This document shows, in pieces, positions 25,114 through 37,500 of a DNA stretch of 37,513 bases (positions within the stretch are counted from its first letter, which is position 1; each line of letters opens with the position of its first letter). Made by a program: the position numbers and the translations under genes. The notes below the pieces were generated by a model that was not told the origin of the DNA, did not search any database, and saw only the letters and a list, made by a program, of their open reading frames with translations. Source of the DNA: Gemmatimonadota bacterium (GTDB lineage: Bacteria; Gemmatimonadota; Gemmatimonadetes; Longimicrobiales; Gaopeijiaceae); NCBI GenBank assembly GCA_028874995.1, contig JAPPGM010000141.1, forward strand, positions 1 through 37,513, given 5' to 3'.

Positions 25114-25831
25114 GGGTCAGGTCGGCAGTTGGCGCAGCCCGTGATCCCGATCGCATCGTGCCGCCGCCTTCGCGCACGCGAATCCTGCCCGCCGCGACCT
25201 GCTTCCGGTACTGCTCCATCTGCATGCGATTCACCCTTCCGATGATGACGAGCAGCAACAGGGTGAGCGGGACTTCGACTGCGTTGGTGGCAAGATCGGC
25301 GCCGACCTCGACCGCACCGGGATCCGGCATCACGCCGGACGTCCCTACCGCCAGGGATACGGCCTGCTCGGCAAAGAACGCGAGGAGCCAGCACATCCAC
25401 CAGCACTTGAGGAGGACTGAACCCGGCTGGCGCGTCCACCCGGACGGACTGGCGCTGGCCTGCCAGACCTCCTTCATGGCCTGGTAGGGCTTCCAGAACC
25501 AGACGACCGGAACGAAGTAGCATCCCACCGACCATCCGGGCGAGAACTTCAACCCTGTTGCGCCCAGTTGCTCGGCGTTGTGGTGGGCTCTGTAGACCCA
25601 GACGAAGATCAGGATCAATCCGATCAGTCCGACGAAGGGCAGCCCGACCCGCAGCGGCAACGGAAGCACTGTCCCGCCACCGACCAGCTCCTGGTACGCT
25701 CTCGCGTGCATCCAGATCCAGACCAGGTTGAGGGCGACGTAGGCGCAGAGAAGGCCCCGGACCCATCTCGTGAGCCCGACCGGATCACGAAACCCCTTCT
25801 GCGGTCCGGGTGTCGCCGAGTCGTTACTCAT
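25097..25831 (-). CDS. DUF4328 membrane protein
   Basis: The 244-residue protein has several membrane segments (about 22-40, 60-80, 95-115, 140-160, 175-200) and the DUF4328 signature: VYRAHHNAEQLGATGLKFSPGW, split by a loop, then PVVWFWKPYQAMKEVW. The function of the family is not known; it is common in actinobacteria and other high-GC phyla. The C-terminal 40 residues are basic and probably cytoplasmic. The ATG at 25831 has GGAG five bases upstream. It converges on the YbjQ gene, with a 17-base overlap, and follows the broken methyltransferase on the same strand by 61 bases. Confidence 0.78.
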   Translation of the reverse strand: MSNDSATPGPQKGFRDPVGLTRWVRGLLCAYVALNLVWIWMHARAYQELVGGGTVLPLPLRVGLPFVGLIGLILIFVWVYRAHHNAEQLGATGLKFSPGWSVGCYFVPVVWFWKPYQAMKEVWQASASPSGWTRQPGSVLLKCWWMCWLLAFFAEQAVSLAVGTSGVMPDPGAVEVGADLATNAVEVPLTLLLLVIIGRVNRMQMEQYRKQVAAGRIRVREGGGTMRSGSRAAPTADLTLSPPR

Positions 25832-25891
25832 GCACGCTCCTTCCTTGCAAGTTGCACTCAAAGTGCGGCCGCTGTGCCGTTTGCGGCAAAT

Positions 25892-26726
25892 CTACTCGGC
25901 TTCCGGACCGTCCTGAATGCCTGCGCACTCGACCCCGAACCGCGCCAACCGGGCGGACATCACCCGCACGGCCTCGGGATTCGAGTCGACCAGAATGAAC
26001 CGGCGCCCGTTGAGCGCTGCCGCTTCGCCCGCGGTTCCGCTCCCCGCGAAGAAATCCAACACGGTGTCTCCCGGGTTCGAGTGTACCTTGACGATACGTT
26101 CCAGCACCCCGAGCGGCTTCTGCGTCGGGTAGCCGGTCTTCTCGCGGCCGGTGGGGCTTACGATGGTGTGCCACCACACATCGGTGGGGGTCTTGCCGCG
26201 GGCGGCCTTCTCCTTGCCGACCAGCCCCGGGGCCATGTAGGGGATCCGGTCCATCTCGTCGAAGTTGAACGTGCTTGGCGGGCCACTTCCGCTTCGAGCG
26301 GGCGCCGTAGTCGTACGCCCAGATGATCTCGTTCATGAAGGAGGCGCGGCCGAAGATCTCGTCCAGGAGGACTTTGCAGTAGTGGGCCTCGCGGTAGTCG
26401 ATGTGGAGGAAGAAGGAGCCGCTGGGTGCGAGGACGCGGTATGCTTCTCGCAGGCGGGGTTCGAGGAAGGCAAGGTAGTCGTCGTGGGTGTCGGCATAGC
26501 CGCTCCGGCCGACGACCTCCGTCCGGTAGCGGACTCCCTGGAAGCCGGTGCGGTCCCCGTCCTCGTCCCGCTCGACCCGGATTCGCGTGCGGCTCTGCGT
26601 CCTGCCCGTGTTGAAGGGCGGGTCGACGTAAACCAGGTCGACGCTGCCGGTATCCATCCCCTCCAGAACGGGGAGATTGTCGGAGAGGATGATGCGTCCG
26701 GATGGGTTGGGGTGATGGTCTTTCAT
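25892..26726 (-). pseudogene. Site-specific DNA methyltransferase (beta-type), disrupted by an out-of-frame deletion
   Basis: Two adjoining fragments make up one enzyme. The N-terminal part (26726 to 26271) has DPPFNTGRTQS (motif IV, residues about 35-45) and YRVLAPSGSFFLHIDYREAH, ending KWPAKH. The second part continues in another frame from 26269: FNFDEMDRIPYMAPGLVG, the WWHTIVSPTGREKTGYPTQKP stretch cut here for length, and LDFFAGSGTAGEAA (motif I). Motif IV before motif I is the beta order, usual for N4-cytosine or N6-adenine enzymes. In intact relatives a segment of roughly a dozen residues joins KWPAKH to the F-N-Y/F-D piece; it is missing, and one extra base shifts the frame. Motif I is thus separated from motif IV, so activity is unlikely. 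No restriction gene is adjacent. Assembly error is not excluded. Confidence 0.72.
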
Positions 26727-26771
26727 GGGTGGGTGCCGGTCCCGCGTGTTCTTGCGTGACTCGCCCCCCCG

Positions 26772-27371
26772 CTACCTCAGGCTGGTCCGCAGAAGTTGGT
26801 ACTGAAGCGATATGGCCAGACTGCTATGGCGCGCCGTCCAGCGTGACTTGAACCTTCTTCTGGTCCCGAGACCGCCCTCGACCGAGGCCGTGACCCTGCC
26901 AATGGTCCACGCGACCCCCAGTCCGGCCGCCACCACCGAATAGGTGTCTCCGTCCCAGGCGTCAGGTGTCAGGATGGTCCCTCTTCCTCGTTCGCAGAGG
27001 GCGTAAGCGCCTGGCCCCTGACGCCCGCCAAGTCCCATTCGTATTCGGCCCGAATAGACGTGATTGCGTCTCACCTCGTCGAACAGGTCAACATGCCACC
27101 GGGTCATTTGGGCGAGGAATTGCAGCGACACCCAGATCGGCAAGTGTGGCGCATTCAGAACCAGGTCGAGAGTGGTGCCCGGCGATGCCATCCCGGTGAA
27201 CTCCCCCCGCATGCCGACGAGCACGGAAAACTGTGAAGTCTCCGCCGTTTCCCCGTCCCGGCCGCCCTCCGACTCCAACTCCTGGGCCCGCGCACCGGGT
27301 GTGACGACCCCGCTCCCCGCCAATACAATGACCATGAGCCACGCCGTCGCGCCGTTTCCCTTTCCGTACAC
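26772..27371 (-). CDS. Small secreted barrel-like protein, paralogue 2
   Basis: The 199-residue protein belongs to the same family as those at 22707-23327 and 27494-28093: FSVLVGMRGEF, SPGTTLDL, FLAQMTRWHV, GRIRMGLGGRQGPGAYALCE, YSVVAAGLGVAWTIGRVTAS, then a short end. The start used is GTG at 27371, with GGGGAG nine bases upstream, because it gives a normal Sec signal (AWLMVIVLAGSGVVTPGARA-QE) and the same length as the neighbour; ATG at 27464 with GGAG is an alternative that would add 31 residues. The end (LQYQLLRTSLR) lacks the aromatic terminus of the other two. It follows paralogue 3 by 122 bases on the same strand. Role unknown; outer membrane location likely. Confidence 0.68.
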   Translation of the reverse strand: MYGKGNGATAWLMVIVLAGSGVVTPGARAQELESEGGRDGETAETSQFSVLVGMRGEFTGMASPGTTLDLVLNAPHLPIWVSLQFLAQMTRWHVDLFDEVRRNHVYSGRIRMGLGGRQGPGAYALCERGRGTILTPDAWDGDTYSVVAAGLGVAWTIGRVTASVEGGLGTRRRFKSRWTARHSSLAISLQYQLLRTSLR

Positions 27372-27493
27372 CTTCCATCTCTCCCCTCGCGCGCGGCGCG
27401 ATGACAAGGACCTGCTGCCACCGCCCACGGCCTGTTTCCTCTTCCAGGACTCCGTCCACACCATCCCTACCATCTCCGGATACGGGATGTTCC

Positions 27494-28093
27494 TCAGGGA
27501 AAGTGGTACAGGAGCGTCATCACGAACGAGTCGAAGAGGTCCGAGCTGGGCCGGTCCGCTCTTCCCATGGTTCCCTCGACGGCAAAGGTGACCGGCATGA
27601 GCGTGAGACCCACGCCGGCACCTATCCCGGACAGCAGGTAGGTGTCCCCGCGCTTGGATTCGGGTTCGGTCCCGATAATACCGACTCCGGCCTCGGCGAA
27701 GCCGTAGAAGCTGGGGCCGTCTCCTCTGCCGAATCCCGCCCTGAAACGGCCGGCAAGATGATAGTCGCGCCGGATTATGTCGGCATTCGGGGCTTGAGGA
27801 TCGGCCTCGAACCGTATCACCTGGGCGTGGAGTTGTGCTCCCAACCACGAGCCCCTCTGGCCCGGAGTGTCCCATGTCGCCTGGATGCTTGCACCCGGAG
27901 ACAGCAGCCCGAAATACTCGATTCGCGCCCCCACCGCGATGTTGAATAGGCCATCGTCCACCGCGGTGGAATTGGGGGTCTCCCGCTCCTGCCCGTGGAG
28001 GCCGGGGGCAAACGTTGCCGCCGCGATCACGGCTGCGAACACCCTGCGTGGCCCGGAACGCAGTTTCGCGCGTCCCGCGTGACGGTTGATCAT
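27494..28093 (-). CDS. Small secreted barrel-like protein, paralogue 3
   Basis: The 199-residue protein has a Sec signal (RRVFAAVIAAATFAPGLHGQE) and the family pattern: FNIAVGARIEYFGLLSPGAS, a QLHAQVIRFE segment, AGRFRAGFGRGDGPSFYGFA, EAGVGIIGTEP, and GDTYLLSGIGAGVGL with the ending LLYHFP. The aromatic end fits an outer-membrane barrel. The ATG at 28093 has GGGAGA five bases upstream. It begins 31 bases after the amidohydrolase stop at 28125 on the same strand, so the two are likely co-transcribed; this may place the small barrels near a secreted hydrolase, perhaps as channels, which is a guess. Confidence 0.72.
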   Translation of the reverse strand: MINRHAGRAKLRSGPRRVFAAVIAAATFAPGLHGQERETPNSTAVDDGLFNIAVGARIEYFGLLSPGASIQATWDTPGQRGSWLGAQLHAQVIRFEADPQAPNADIIRRDYHLAGRFRAGFGRGDGPSFYGFAEAGVGIIGTEPESKRGDTYLLSGIGAGVGLTLMPVTFAVEGTMGRADRPSSDLFDSFVMTLLYHFP

Positions 28094-28124
28094 TTCGGTC
28101 TCCCGTGAAGTTGGAGGGGCCACC

Positions 28125-29750
28125 TCAGTTCCCCCCATCCGATACGGCCGCGGCCTCCTTGGCCTTACGGACCATCTCGCGCACGTCGGCCAGCAGCTTC
28201 CGAGCGTCGTAGACGATTCCGTCCTTGATCGTGTACTTGATGCCGCCCACCCGCTCCACCTCGCCGGTCTCGTCGTTGAGCTTCACGGCGCCGTTTCCGT
28301 ACAGGACCTTGAGGTTCTGAAGCGGGTTTTCGTCCACCACCACCATGTCGGCCTTGAGTCCGGCCCGCAGAATACCGAAGTCGATCTTCGAGCCCTTGGG
28401 ATCGTGGAGTTCCTCTGCACCGAACAGCGTGGCCGAACGGATGACCTCGACGGGGTGGAACCCGGCCTCGCGCAGCAGTTCCAGCTCACGGATGTAGTCG
28501 AAGCCGTAGAGCTTGTAGATGAAGCCGGAATCGGAACCGGTCGTGACCCGGCCGCCGGCGTTCTTGTAGTCGTTGAGGAAGTGCATCCACTTCTGGAAGA
28601 AGCGCTTCCAGTGGTACTCGTCCTCGCTCGTCCAGTAGAACCAGTAGGACCCGTGGGCAATGCGCGACGGCTGGTAGAAGTCCCACTGGCTGGGCAGCGT
28701 GTACTCGTCGTGGAAGTCGGCCTCGCGGGAGCGCATCACGTCGCGGCTGGCCTCGTAGATCGTCATCGTGGGGTCGAGGCCGAAGTCGAGCTCGAGGAAC
28801 CGGTCGATGAGGTCGTTCCACTGCTCGGATCCCGGCTCGGCGGCCTGGTTCCAGAGGCGTCCCACGTTGCCGAAGCGGTGCTGCTCGTCCTGGTAGTTGT
28901 AGTCGAGCGGCCAGTCCTGGACGCTGTAGTCGGTCAGCATCGACTCCATGAGGCCGTAGTAGTGGGTCATCATGTCGAGCCCGACTTCGGCAGCGTCGAG
29001 GGCGGTCATGCGCACCACGCCCATCTGGCCGAGGTGGGCGACGCTGCCGAGCCCGAACTTCTTCGCCTCGTCGATCACCGCGGCCATGATGTCGGGGTCC
29101 ATCGCGCCGAGCTTGAGGCCGTCGATCTTCGCGCCGTCCACGTCGACCTGGGCGGCCCATCGTACCCATTCACGCGCCTTCTCGGGGGAGTCGACCGGGC
29201 CCTCGTCCCAGGCCTCGCCGGGGCGGGCGTAGGTGAACATGCGGGGGGCCACGATCTCGTTGCGCGCGGCCAGGGCCTTCTCCTGCAGCGCCCACATCAT
29301 GGGGCCGTGGCCGACCCCGCGCGAGGTGGTGATCCCGTGTCCCATCCACAGCTTGTAGACGTACTCGGGCTGGCGCGCCTTGCCCGCGCCGCCGGTGTGC
29401 GCGTGCATGTCCACGAAGCCGGGCAGGATGTACATGCCGGTCATGTCCATCTCTTTGGTGGCACCCGAGGGGCGGCGGTTCTCGTTGATCGGGACGCCGG
29501 GATATCCAACTGTCTGGATCTGGGATATACGATCACCCTCGATCACTATATCCACGGGGCCGATGGGGGGCGCTCCCGTGCCGTCGATGATGGTGGCGCC
29601 GCGCAGGATGAGCCGTTCGTGGGGGCCGTCTCCCTCGTCGGCGCCGCGGGGCGTGGTGGTCTCCATCTGGGCCGAGAGGGCAGAGGGAAGGGGCAGGCCG
29701 ATGGCTGCGAGGAATGCGAACATGCGGATCGGGCCGCGCGGGAGCTCCAT
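28125..29750 (-). CDS. Secreted metal-dependent amidohydrolase
   Basis: The 541-residue protein has a Sec signal (FAFLAAIGLPLPSALSA-QM) and an amidohydrolase fold. The metal motif GFVDMHAHTG gives His116 and His118; later come GSVAHLGQMG, MTHYYGLMES and the catalytic-type Asp in TTGSDSGFIYK. A C-terminal beta domain follows (GLKADMVVVDENPLQNL). It is exported and should hydrolyse an amide or related bond; the substrate cannot be read from the motifs. The long insert with many Trp and Tyr between about residues 300 and 410 (FYQPSRIAHGSYWFYW and others) is unlike the imidazolonepropionase-type relatives and may shape the active-site entrance. The ATG at 29750 has GGAGG five bases upstream. It is divergent from ligA. 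Confidence 0.84.
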   Translation of the reverse strand: MELPRGPIRMFAFLAAIGLPLPSALSAQMETTTPRGADEGDGPHERLILRGATIIDGTGAPPIGPVDIVIEGDRISQIQTVGYPGVPINENRRPSGATKEMDMTGMYILPGFVDMHAHTGGAGKARQPEYVYKLWMGHGITTSRGVGHGPMMWALQEKALAARNEIVAPRMFTYARPGEAWDEGPVDSPEKAREWVRWAAQVDVDGAKIDGLKLGAMDPDIMAAVIDEAKKFGLGSVAHLGQMGVVRMTALDAAEVGLDMMTHYYGLMESMLTDYSVQDWPLDYNYQDEQHRFGNVGRLWNQAAEPGSEQWNDLIDRFLELDFGLDPTMTIYEASRDVMRSREADFHDEYTLPSQWDFYQPSRIAHGSYWFYWTSEDEYHWKRFFQKWMHFLNDYKNAGGRVTTGSDSGFIYKLYGFDYIRELELLREAGFHPVEVIRSATLFGAEELHDPKGSKIDFGILRAGLKADMVVVDENPLQNLKVLYGNGAVKLNDETGEVERVGGIKYTIKDGIVYDARKLLADVREMVRKAKEAAAVSDGGN

Positions 29751-29802
29751 TCGAACCTCCAGGTGGGTGCTTGGTGCTGTGATGGGAAGGGTCCCAATGT
29801 AA

Positions 29803-33628
<3,826 letters not shown>

Positions 33629-33632
<4 letters not shown>

Positions 33633-34600
33633 GCGACCCGGTGTTGTATGTCCTGATTCTGGTGGGCGGGTGCGGAGCCCTCTACTTCGGTGCGGAGTGG
33701 TTGGTGAGGGGGGCCGCGAGGATTGCCTCCAACATGGGTATCAGCCCGATCGTCGTGGGGCTCACGCTGGTCTCGCTGGGGACTTCGGCGCCGGAACTGG
33801 TGGTGGGGATCGCCGCCGCGCTCGAGGACAAGGTGGGGGTGCTGATGGGCAACGTGATGGGGTCGAACCTCGCCAACATCGGCCTGATCCTGGGCGCCAC
33901 CGCAGTGATCAGGCCGCTGGCGGTGGCGGACCGGGTCATCAGCCGGGATGTGCCGATCATGGTGCTCGTTACGATTCTCGTGTACCCGCTGGTGCTGGAC
34001 AACTCGGTGGACCTGGGCGACGGGGTGATCCTTCTTGTGCTGCTGGTCGTGTATGTCGCCTTCACCTTCCGCACCGCCGAGGAGGACATGCCCGAGTTGC
34101 GGGAGGAACCGAAGGAACCGGGCGAGGACGCGCCGGAACGTGAGGACGCGCGGGGAACCCTGGCGAATCTGGGCCTGGTCGCGGCGGGCGCCATCGGGCT
34201 CGCGTTCGGGGGTGGAGCGATCGTTGAAGGCGCATCCAACCTGGCGATCATCATGGGGGTGAGCGAGGAGGTGGTCGGTCTCACCATCGTGGCCGTCGGG
34301 ACCTCCCTCCCGGAACTCGTGACCGCGATCGTTGCCGCGGCACGCAAGCAGACGGACATAGCGGTCGGCAACATCGTGGGATCCAACATCTTCAATCTGA
34401 CCGCAGTCCTGGGCGCGTCGGCGCTGGTGCGCGAGTTGACGGTGGATCCGACGATTCTGGCGCGCCAGCTCCCGGCGGTCTTCATCGTCTCGCTGCTGGT
34501 GTGGCCGATCGCGGCCAGCGCCCGCAAGGTCAGACGCTCGGAGGGCGTGCTGCTGCTGGCGGCCTACTTCGGGTTCATGATCTGGATCACCGTTGCCTGA
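33629..34600 (+). CDS. CaCA-family sodium/calcium exchanger (YrbG-like)
   Basis: The 323-residue protein has about ten membrane segments and the two alpha repeats of cation/calcium exchangers: LTLVSLGTSAPELVVG (about 45-60) and TIVAVGTSLPELVTA, each followed by a GN(V/I)(M/V)GSN motif (GNVMGSNLANIG and GNIVGSNIFNLT). A charged loop rich in Glu and Pro separates the halves. It exchanges calcium for sodium or protons across the inner membrane. The start is TTG at 33629: GGAGG stands five bases upstream and the codon overlaps the stop of the PolX-like gene as TTGA. A GTG four codons later is an alternative. Co-transcription with DNA repair genes has no obvious functional reason. Confidence 0.9.
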
Positions 34601-34622
34601 CGAACTGTCCGGCAAGGTGTCC

Positions 34623-35882
34623 ATGGAGGGCTGGGCCGCCAGGCTGTCTCGGGTCGAGTCACGGAATGTCACCTTCCTCGGCACCCCTCCGCCCTTCTGG
34701 ACGCACGCCGCAGGGGGTGCGGTCCGCGACGCGTCGGGCCGAACCTATCTGGACTTCTCCGGCGCATTCGGCGTGGCACTGGCAGGGCACCGCCACGGGC
34801 TTGTCGTGGACCGGATCCGGGAACAGGCGGAGCGCCTGGTCCACGGCATGGGGGACATACATCCGCCGGCGGTCAAGGTCGAGTTCATGGAGGCGCTGGC
34901 CGCGCTGCTCCCATGGCCCTCGTCGAGGACGATTCTGGGGCTGAGCGGCTCGGACGCCGTCGAGGCTGCGCTGAAGACGGCCCAACTCGCCACCGGCCGA
35001 CCCGGGGTCATCGCCTTCGAAGGGAGCTATCACGGATTGACCCTGGGGGCGCTCGCGGCCACCGACCGGGAGCACTTTCGCCGCCCCTTCACCGCGCGGC
35101 TTGCGGATCACGTGCGTTTCGTGCCCTTCCCGACTACGCCGGGCGAGGCCAGAGCGGTATTGGCTCAGGTCTCGGAACTGCTCGGGGGGAAGGCCCCGGC
35201 ACCGGTGGGCGCAGTGATCGTGGAACCGATCCAGGGGCGTGCGGGTGTCCGGATCCCGCCCCTTGGCTTCCTCGCGGAGCTTGGGAGGCGGGTGCGCGCG
35301 GGCGGTGCGCTGCTGGTCGCCGACGAGATCTTCACCGGCCTGGGGCGTACAGGAACCCTCTTCGCCTGCGACCACGAAGGGGTCGTCCCGGATCTCATGT
35401 GTCTGGGAAAGGCGCTGGGCGGCGGCATGCCGCTTTCGGCGTGCTGTGGTCCCCGGGAGGTCATGGACGCCTGGCCGCCGTCCACGGGGGAAGCCATTCA
35501 CACGGGTACCTTCCTGGGCCATCCGCTGAGCTGCGTGGCGGGACTGGCGTTCCTTGCCGTCCTCGAAGCTGACGACCTGGCAGGGCGGGCGGGGCGGTTG
35601 GGAACCCACGCCCTCGACTACCTGACGGCGGCCCTCGAGGGATGCGAGCGGGTGTTGGAGGTGCGCGGCAGGGGGCTGATGCTGGGAGTGGAACTGCGCG
35701 GGCGTGGAGGTCCGGCACCCGGGGGTGAGGTGGCCGGGCGGGCCTTGGACCGGGGACTAATCGTGCTCCCGGCGGGGAGGAGTGGCGAAGTCGTGGAATT
35801 GACGCCGCCGGCGACTCTCACGCGCAAGGAACTGGAGAGCGGACTGCGAATCCTCGCCGGTGTGATCCGCTCAGCGGGCTGA
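34623..35882 (+). CDS. Class III PLP-dependent aminotransferase
   Basis: The 419-residue protein is a class III aminotransferase of the 4-aminobutyrate/ornithine type. Features are YLDFSGAFGVALAGHRH, SGSDAVEAALKTAQ, EGSYHGLTLGALAAT, VIVEPIQGRAG, ADEIFTGLGRTG, the PLP Lys263 in CLGKALGGGMPL, and GTFLGHPLSCVAG. It moves an amino group from an omega-amine or amino acid to a keto acid; the substrate is not determined. The ATG at 34623 was chosen, with AGG five bases upstream; a TTG at 34593 overlapping the exchanger stop by eight bases would add 10 residues. Its end overlaps the convergent dehydratase gene by 12 bases. Confidence 0.88.
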   Translation: MEGWAARLSRVESRNVTFLGTPPPFWTHAAGGAVRDASGRTYLDFSGAFGVALAGHRHGLVVDRIREQAERLVHGMGDIHPPAVKVEFMEALAALLPWPSSRTILGLSGSDAVEAALKTAQLATGRPGVIAFEGSYHGLTLGALAATDREHFRRPFTARLADHVRFVPFPTTPGEARAVLAQVSELLGGKAPAPVGAVIVEPIQGRAGVRIPPLGFLAELGRRVRAGGALLVADEIFTGLGRTGTLFACDHEGVVPDLMCLGKALGGGMPLSACCGPREVMDAWPPSTGEAIHTGTFLGHPLSCVAGLAFLAVLEADDLAGRAGRLGTHALDYLTAALEGCERVLEVRGRGLMLGVELRGRGGPAPGGEVAGRALDRGLIVLPAGRSGEVVELTPPATLTRKELESGLRILAGVIRSAG

Positions 35883-36161
35883 GGTGGCGAAGTCGATGCG
35901 CTCCGCCAGATTGAGGTCCCGCTCGGTCACGCCACCGGCGTCGTGGGACCACATCCTGAGAAGGACTCTGTCGTAGCGAACGCTGATGTCGGGGTGGTGA
36001 TTCAACTCGTCCGCGATTGTGGCCACCCGGTTGACGAACACGATGGCACTCCGGAACGAGCCGAAGGAGTATTCCTTGAGTATGGCGCCGTCGCGAAATC
36101 GCCACCTTGGGTGTGCAGCCGCCCAAGCTTCGATCACTTCCATTGGGAGTTTCTCTGCCAT
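35871..36161 (-). CDS. Pterin-4a-carbinolamine dehydratase
   Basis: The 96-residue protein matches the family in size and motif: EVIEAWAAAHPRW at the start, then DELNHHPDISVRYDRVLLRMW, here broken by my counting into His55-His56-Pro57, Tyr63 and Trp71, and the distal Asp82 in TERD. It dehydrates 4a-hydroxytetrahydropterin, recycling the cofactor of aromatic amino acid hydroxylases. No hydroxylase gene is in the window. In some bacteria the family also serves in molybdopterin-related steps. The ATG at 36161 has GGAGG eight bases upstream. It is divergent from the squalene/phytoene synthase family gene, with 249 bases between the starts. Confidence 0.9.
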   Translation of the reverse strand: MAEKLPMEVIEAWAAAHPRWRFRDGAILKEYSFGSFRSAIVFVNRVATIADELNHHPDISVRYDRVLLRMWSHDAGGVTERDLNLAERIDFATSAR

Positions 36162-36410
36162 CAGCGTATCCTCCCGTTGCGACAACCGTTGCCGGGCTAA
36201 TGAACCCGCACCCGAGCCACCTAAACATAACGGCACGGGAAGCCGGGACGCACCTGCAGCCGGGGACTGGGGAACCGTCCTGTGTTGATCGGTCGGCAAG
36301 AGTCCCGTCTGGCCCAACCCTCGTTCCCATCAACTGACCGGAGTCCCACGGCGAATGGCGCGCGCGTTCCCAGCCGTTGACGACACGGACCTGCCCATCG
36401 ACAATCCCCC

Positions 36411-37379
36411 ATGGCCACACTCCAGGAACTGCTCCAGCGCTCCAGCCGCACTTTTGCCGTAGGGATCGGCCTGCTCCCCACGCAGCTGAGGGAGGAAATC
36501 TCGGTCGCGTATCTGCTGCTCCGCGTCTCCGACTACCTGGAGGACAACCGGGAACTCGATGACGACGAGAAGATCGCCTTGCTGGGAGATTGGAGGCGCG
36601 TGCTCGCCGGCGGCGGTGCGCGAACGTTCGTCGACCGTCTGGCGGGTGCGGCGGAGGACACGCCGGACGCCTTTGTGGCCCGTCACACGGCGACCGTGTT
36701 GCGTGGTCTCAACGAACTGGATTCGGACGCTCGCGAAATCCTGGTCCGCCGCGTCCGCGAGTCGAGCGCGGGGATGGCGCGCTGGACCGGACGGGGGCCC
36801 GTTTTCGGGACCGAAGCGGATCTGGATGACTATATGCACGAGGTGGCCGGCCGGGTCGGACACCTTCTCACGGAACTCTTCGTGCTACGGATTCCCGCAT
36901 TGGGGCGCGAGAGCGAGCGGATGATGCGCCTCGGCCGGGAGTTCGGACTGGCCCTCCAGACCGTCAATGTGATTCGGGGACTGCACGAGGACCGCGATCG
37001 TGGATGGATCTACGTTCCGGTGGCCTTTGTTCCCGATCCGGAAACGAGCCCCGGGGAACTCTTCGATCCAAGCAATCGCCAGGCGGCCTTGGCGGTTCTG
37101 GCCCGGCTGGTCGGCAAGGCGGAGCGCCACCTCGATGCCGCTCGCGCGTACATACGCCTCATTCCCAGACGGCATCACCGGGTGAGGCTCTTCTGCCTGC
37201 TCCCGCTCCTCTACGCGGTGCGCACGCTCGCGCTGAGCCGGGACAACCCGGATGTCCTCGAGCGGGAGACCAAGATGACCCGGGGCGAAGTGGTCGGCAT
37301 CACGCGCAAGGCCTGGACTCTGGGATTCTCGAACCGTTGGATCGACTGGTACTGTCGGCGCCTGAGTATCCGCGCTTGA
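36411..37379 (+). CDS. Squalene/phytoene synthase family protein with an altered second Asp motif
   Basis: The 322-residue protein is a trans-isoprenyl diphosphate synthase of head-to-head type. The first aspartate-rich motif is intact (LLRVSDYLEDN, Asp41 to Asp45), as is the central YMHEVAGRVGHLL. The second motif, usually NIIRDxxED, reads NVIRGLHED: the first Asp is Gly190, while Glu193 and Asp194 remain, followed by RGWIYVP. The corresponding Asp219 of human squalene synthase binds magnesium and is needed for activity, so catalysis may be altered. Members join two C15 or C20 diphosphates to make squalene or phytoene. The ATG at 36411 has no strong ribosome site but gives the normal N-terminus. 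No other isoprenoid gene is nearby. Confidence 0.85.
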   Translation: MATLQELLQRSSRTFAVGIGLLPTQLREEISVAYLLLRVSDYLEDNRELDDDEKIALLGDWRRVLAGGGARTFVDRLAGAAEDTPDAFVARHTATVLRGLNELDSDAREILVRRVRESSAGMARWTGRGPVFGTEADLDDYMHEVAGRVGHLLTELFVLRIPALGRESERMMRLGREFGLALQTVNVIRGLHEDRDRGWIYVPVAFVPDPETSPGELFDPSNRQAALAVLARLVGKAERHLDAARAYIRLIPRRHHRVRLFCLLPLLYAVRTLALSRDNPDVLERETKMTRGEVVGITRKAWTLGFSNRWIDWYCRRLSIRA

Positions 37380-37386
37380 TCGCCTA

Positions 37387-37415
37387 TTGACCCTCGCCCG
37401 GGAAACCGATACGAT
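37387..37415 (+). promoter_or_regulatory. Predicted promoter of the initiator tRNA gene
   Basis: TTGACC (37387-37392) and TACGAT (37410-37415) are separated by exactly 17 bases, agreeing with the sigma70 consensus at 5 of 6 and 4 of 6 positions. The tRNA begins 12 bases after the -10, so transcription would start a few bases before the mature 5' end. Confidence 0.6.
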
Positions 37416-37426
37416 TAAGGTCTTGC

Positions 37427-37500
<74 letters not shown>

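Noticed and set aside
26250-26290. Programmed ribosomal frameshift in the methyltransferase
   Set aside because: No slippery heptamer or downstream structure was seen, and coding sequence is missing as well as shifted.
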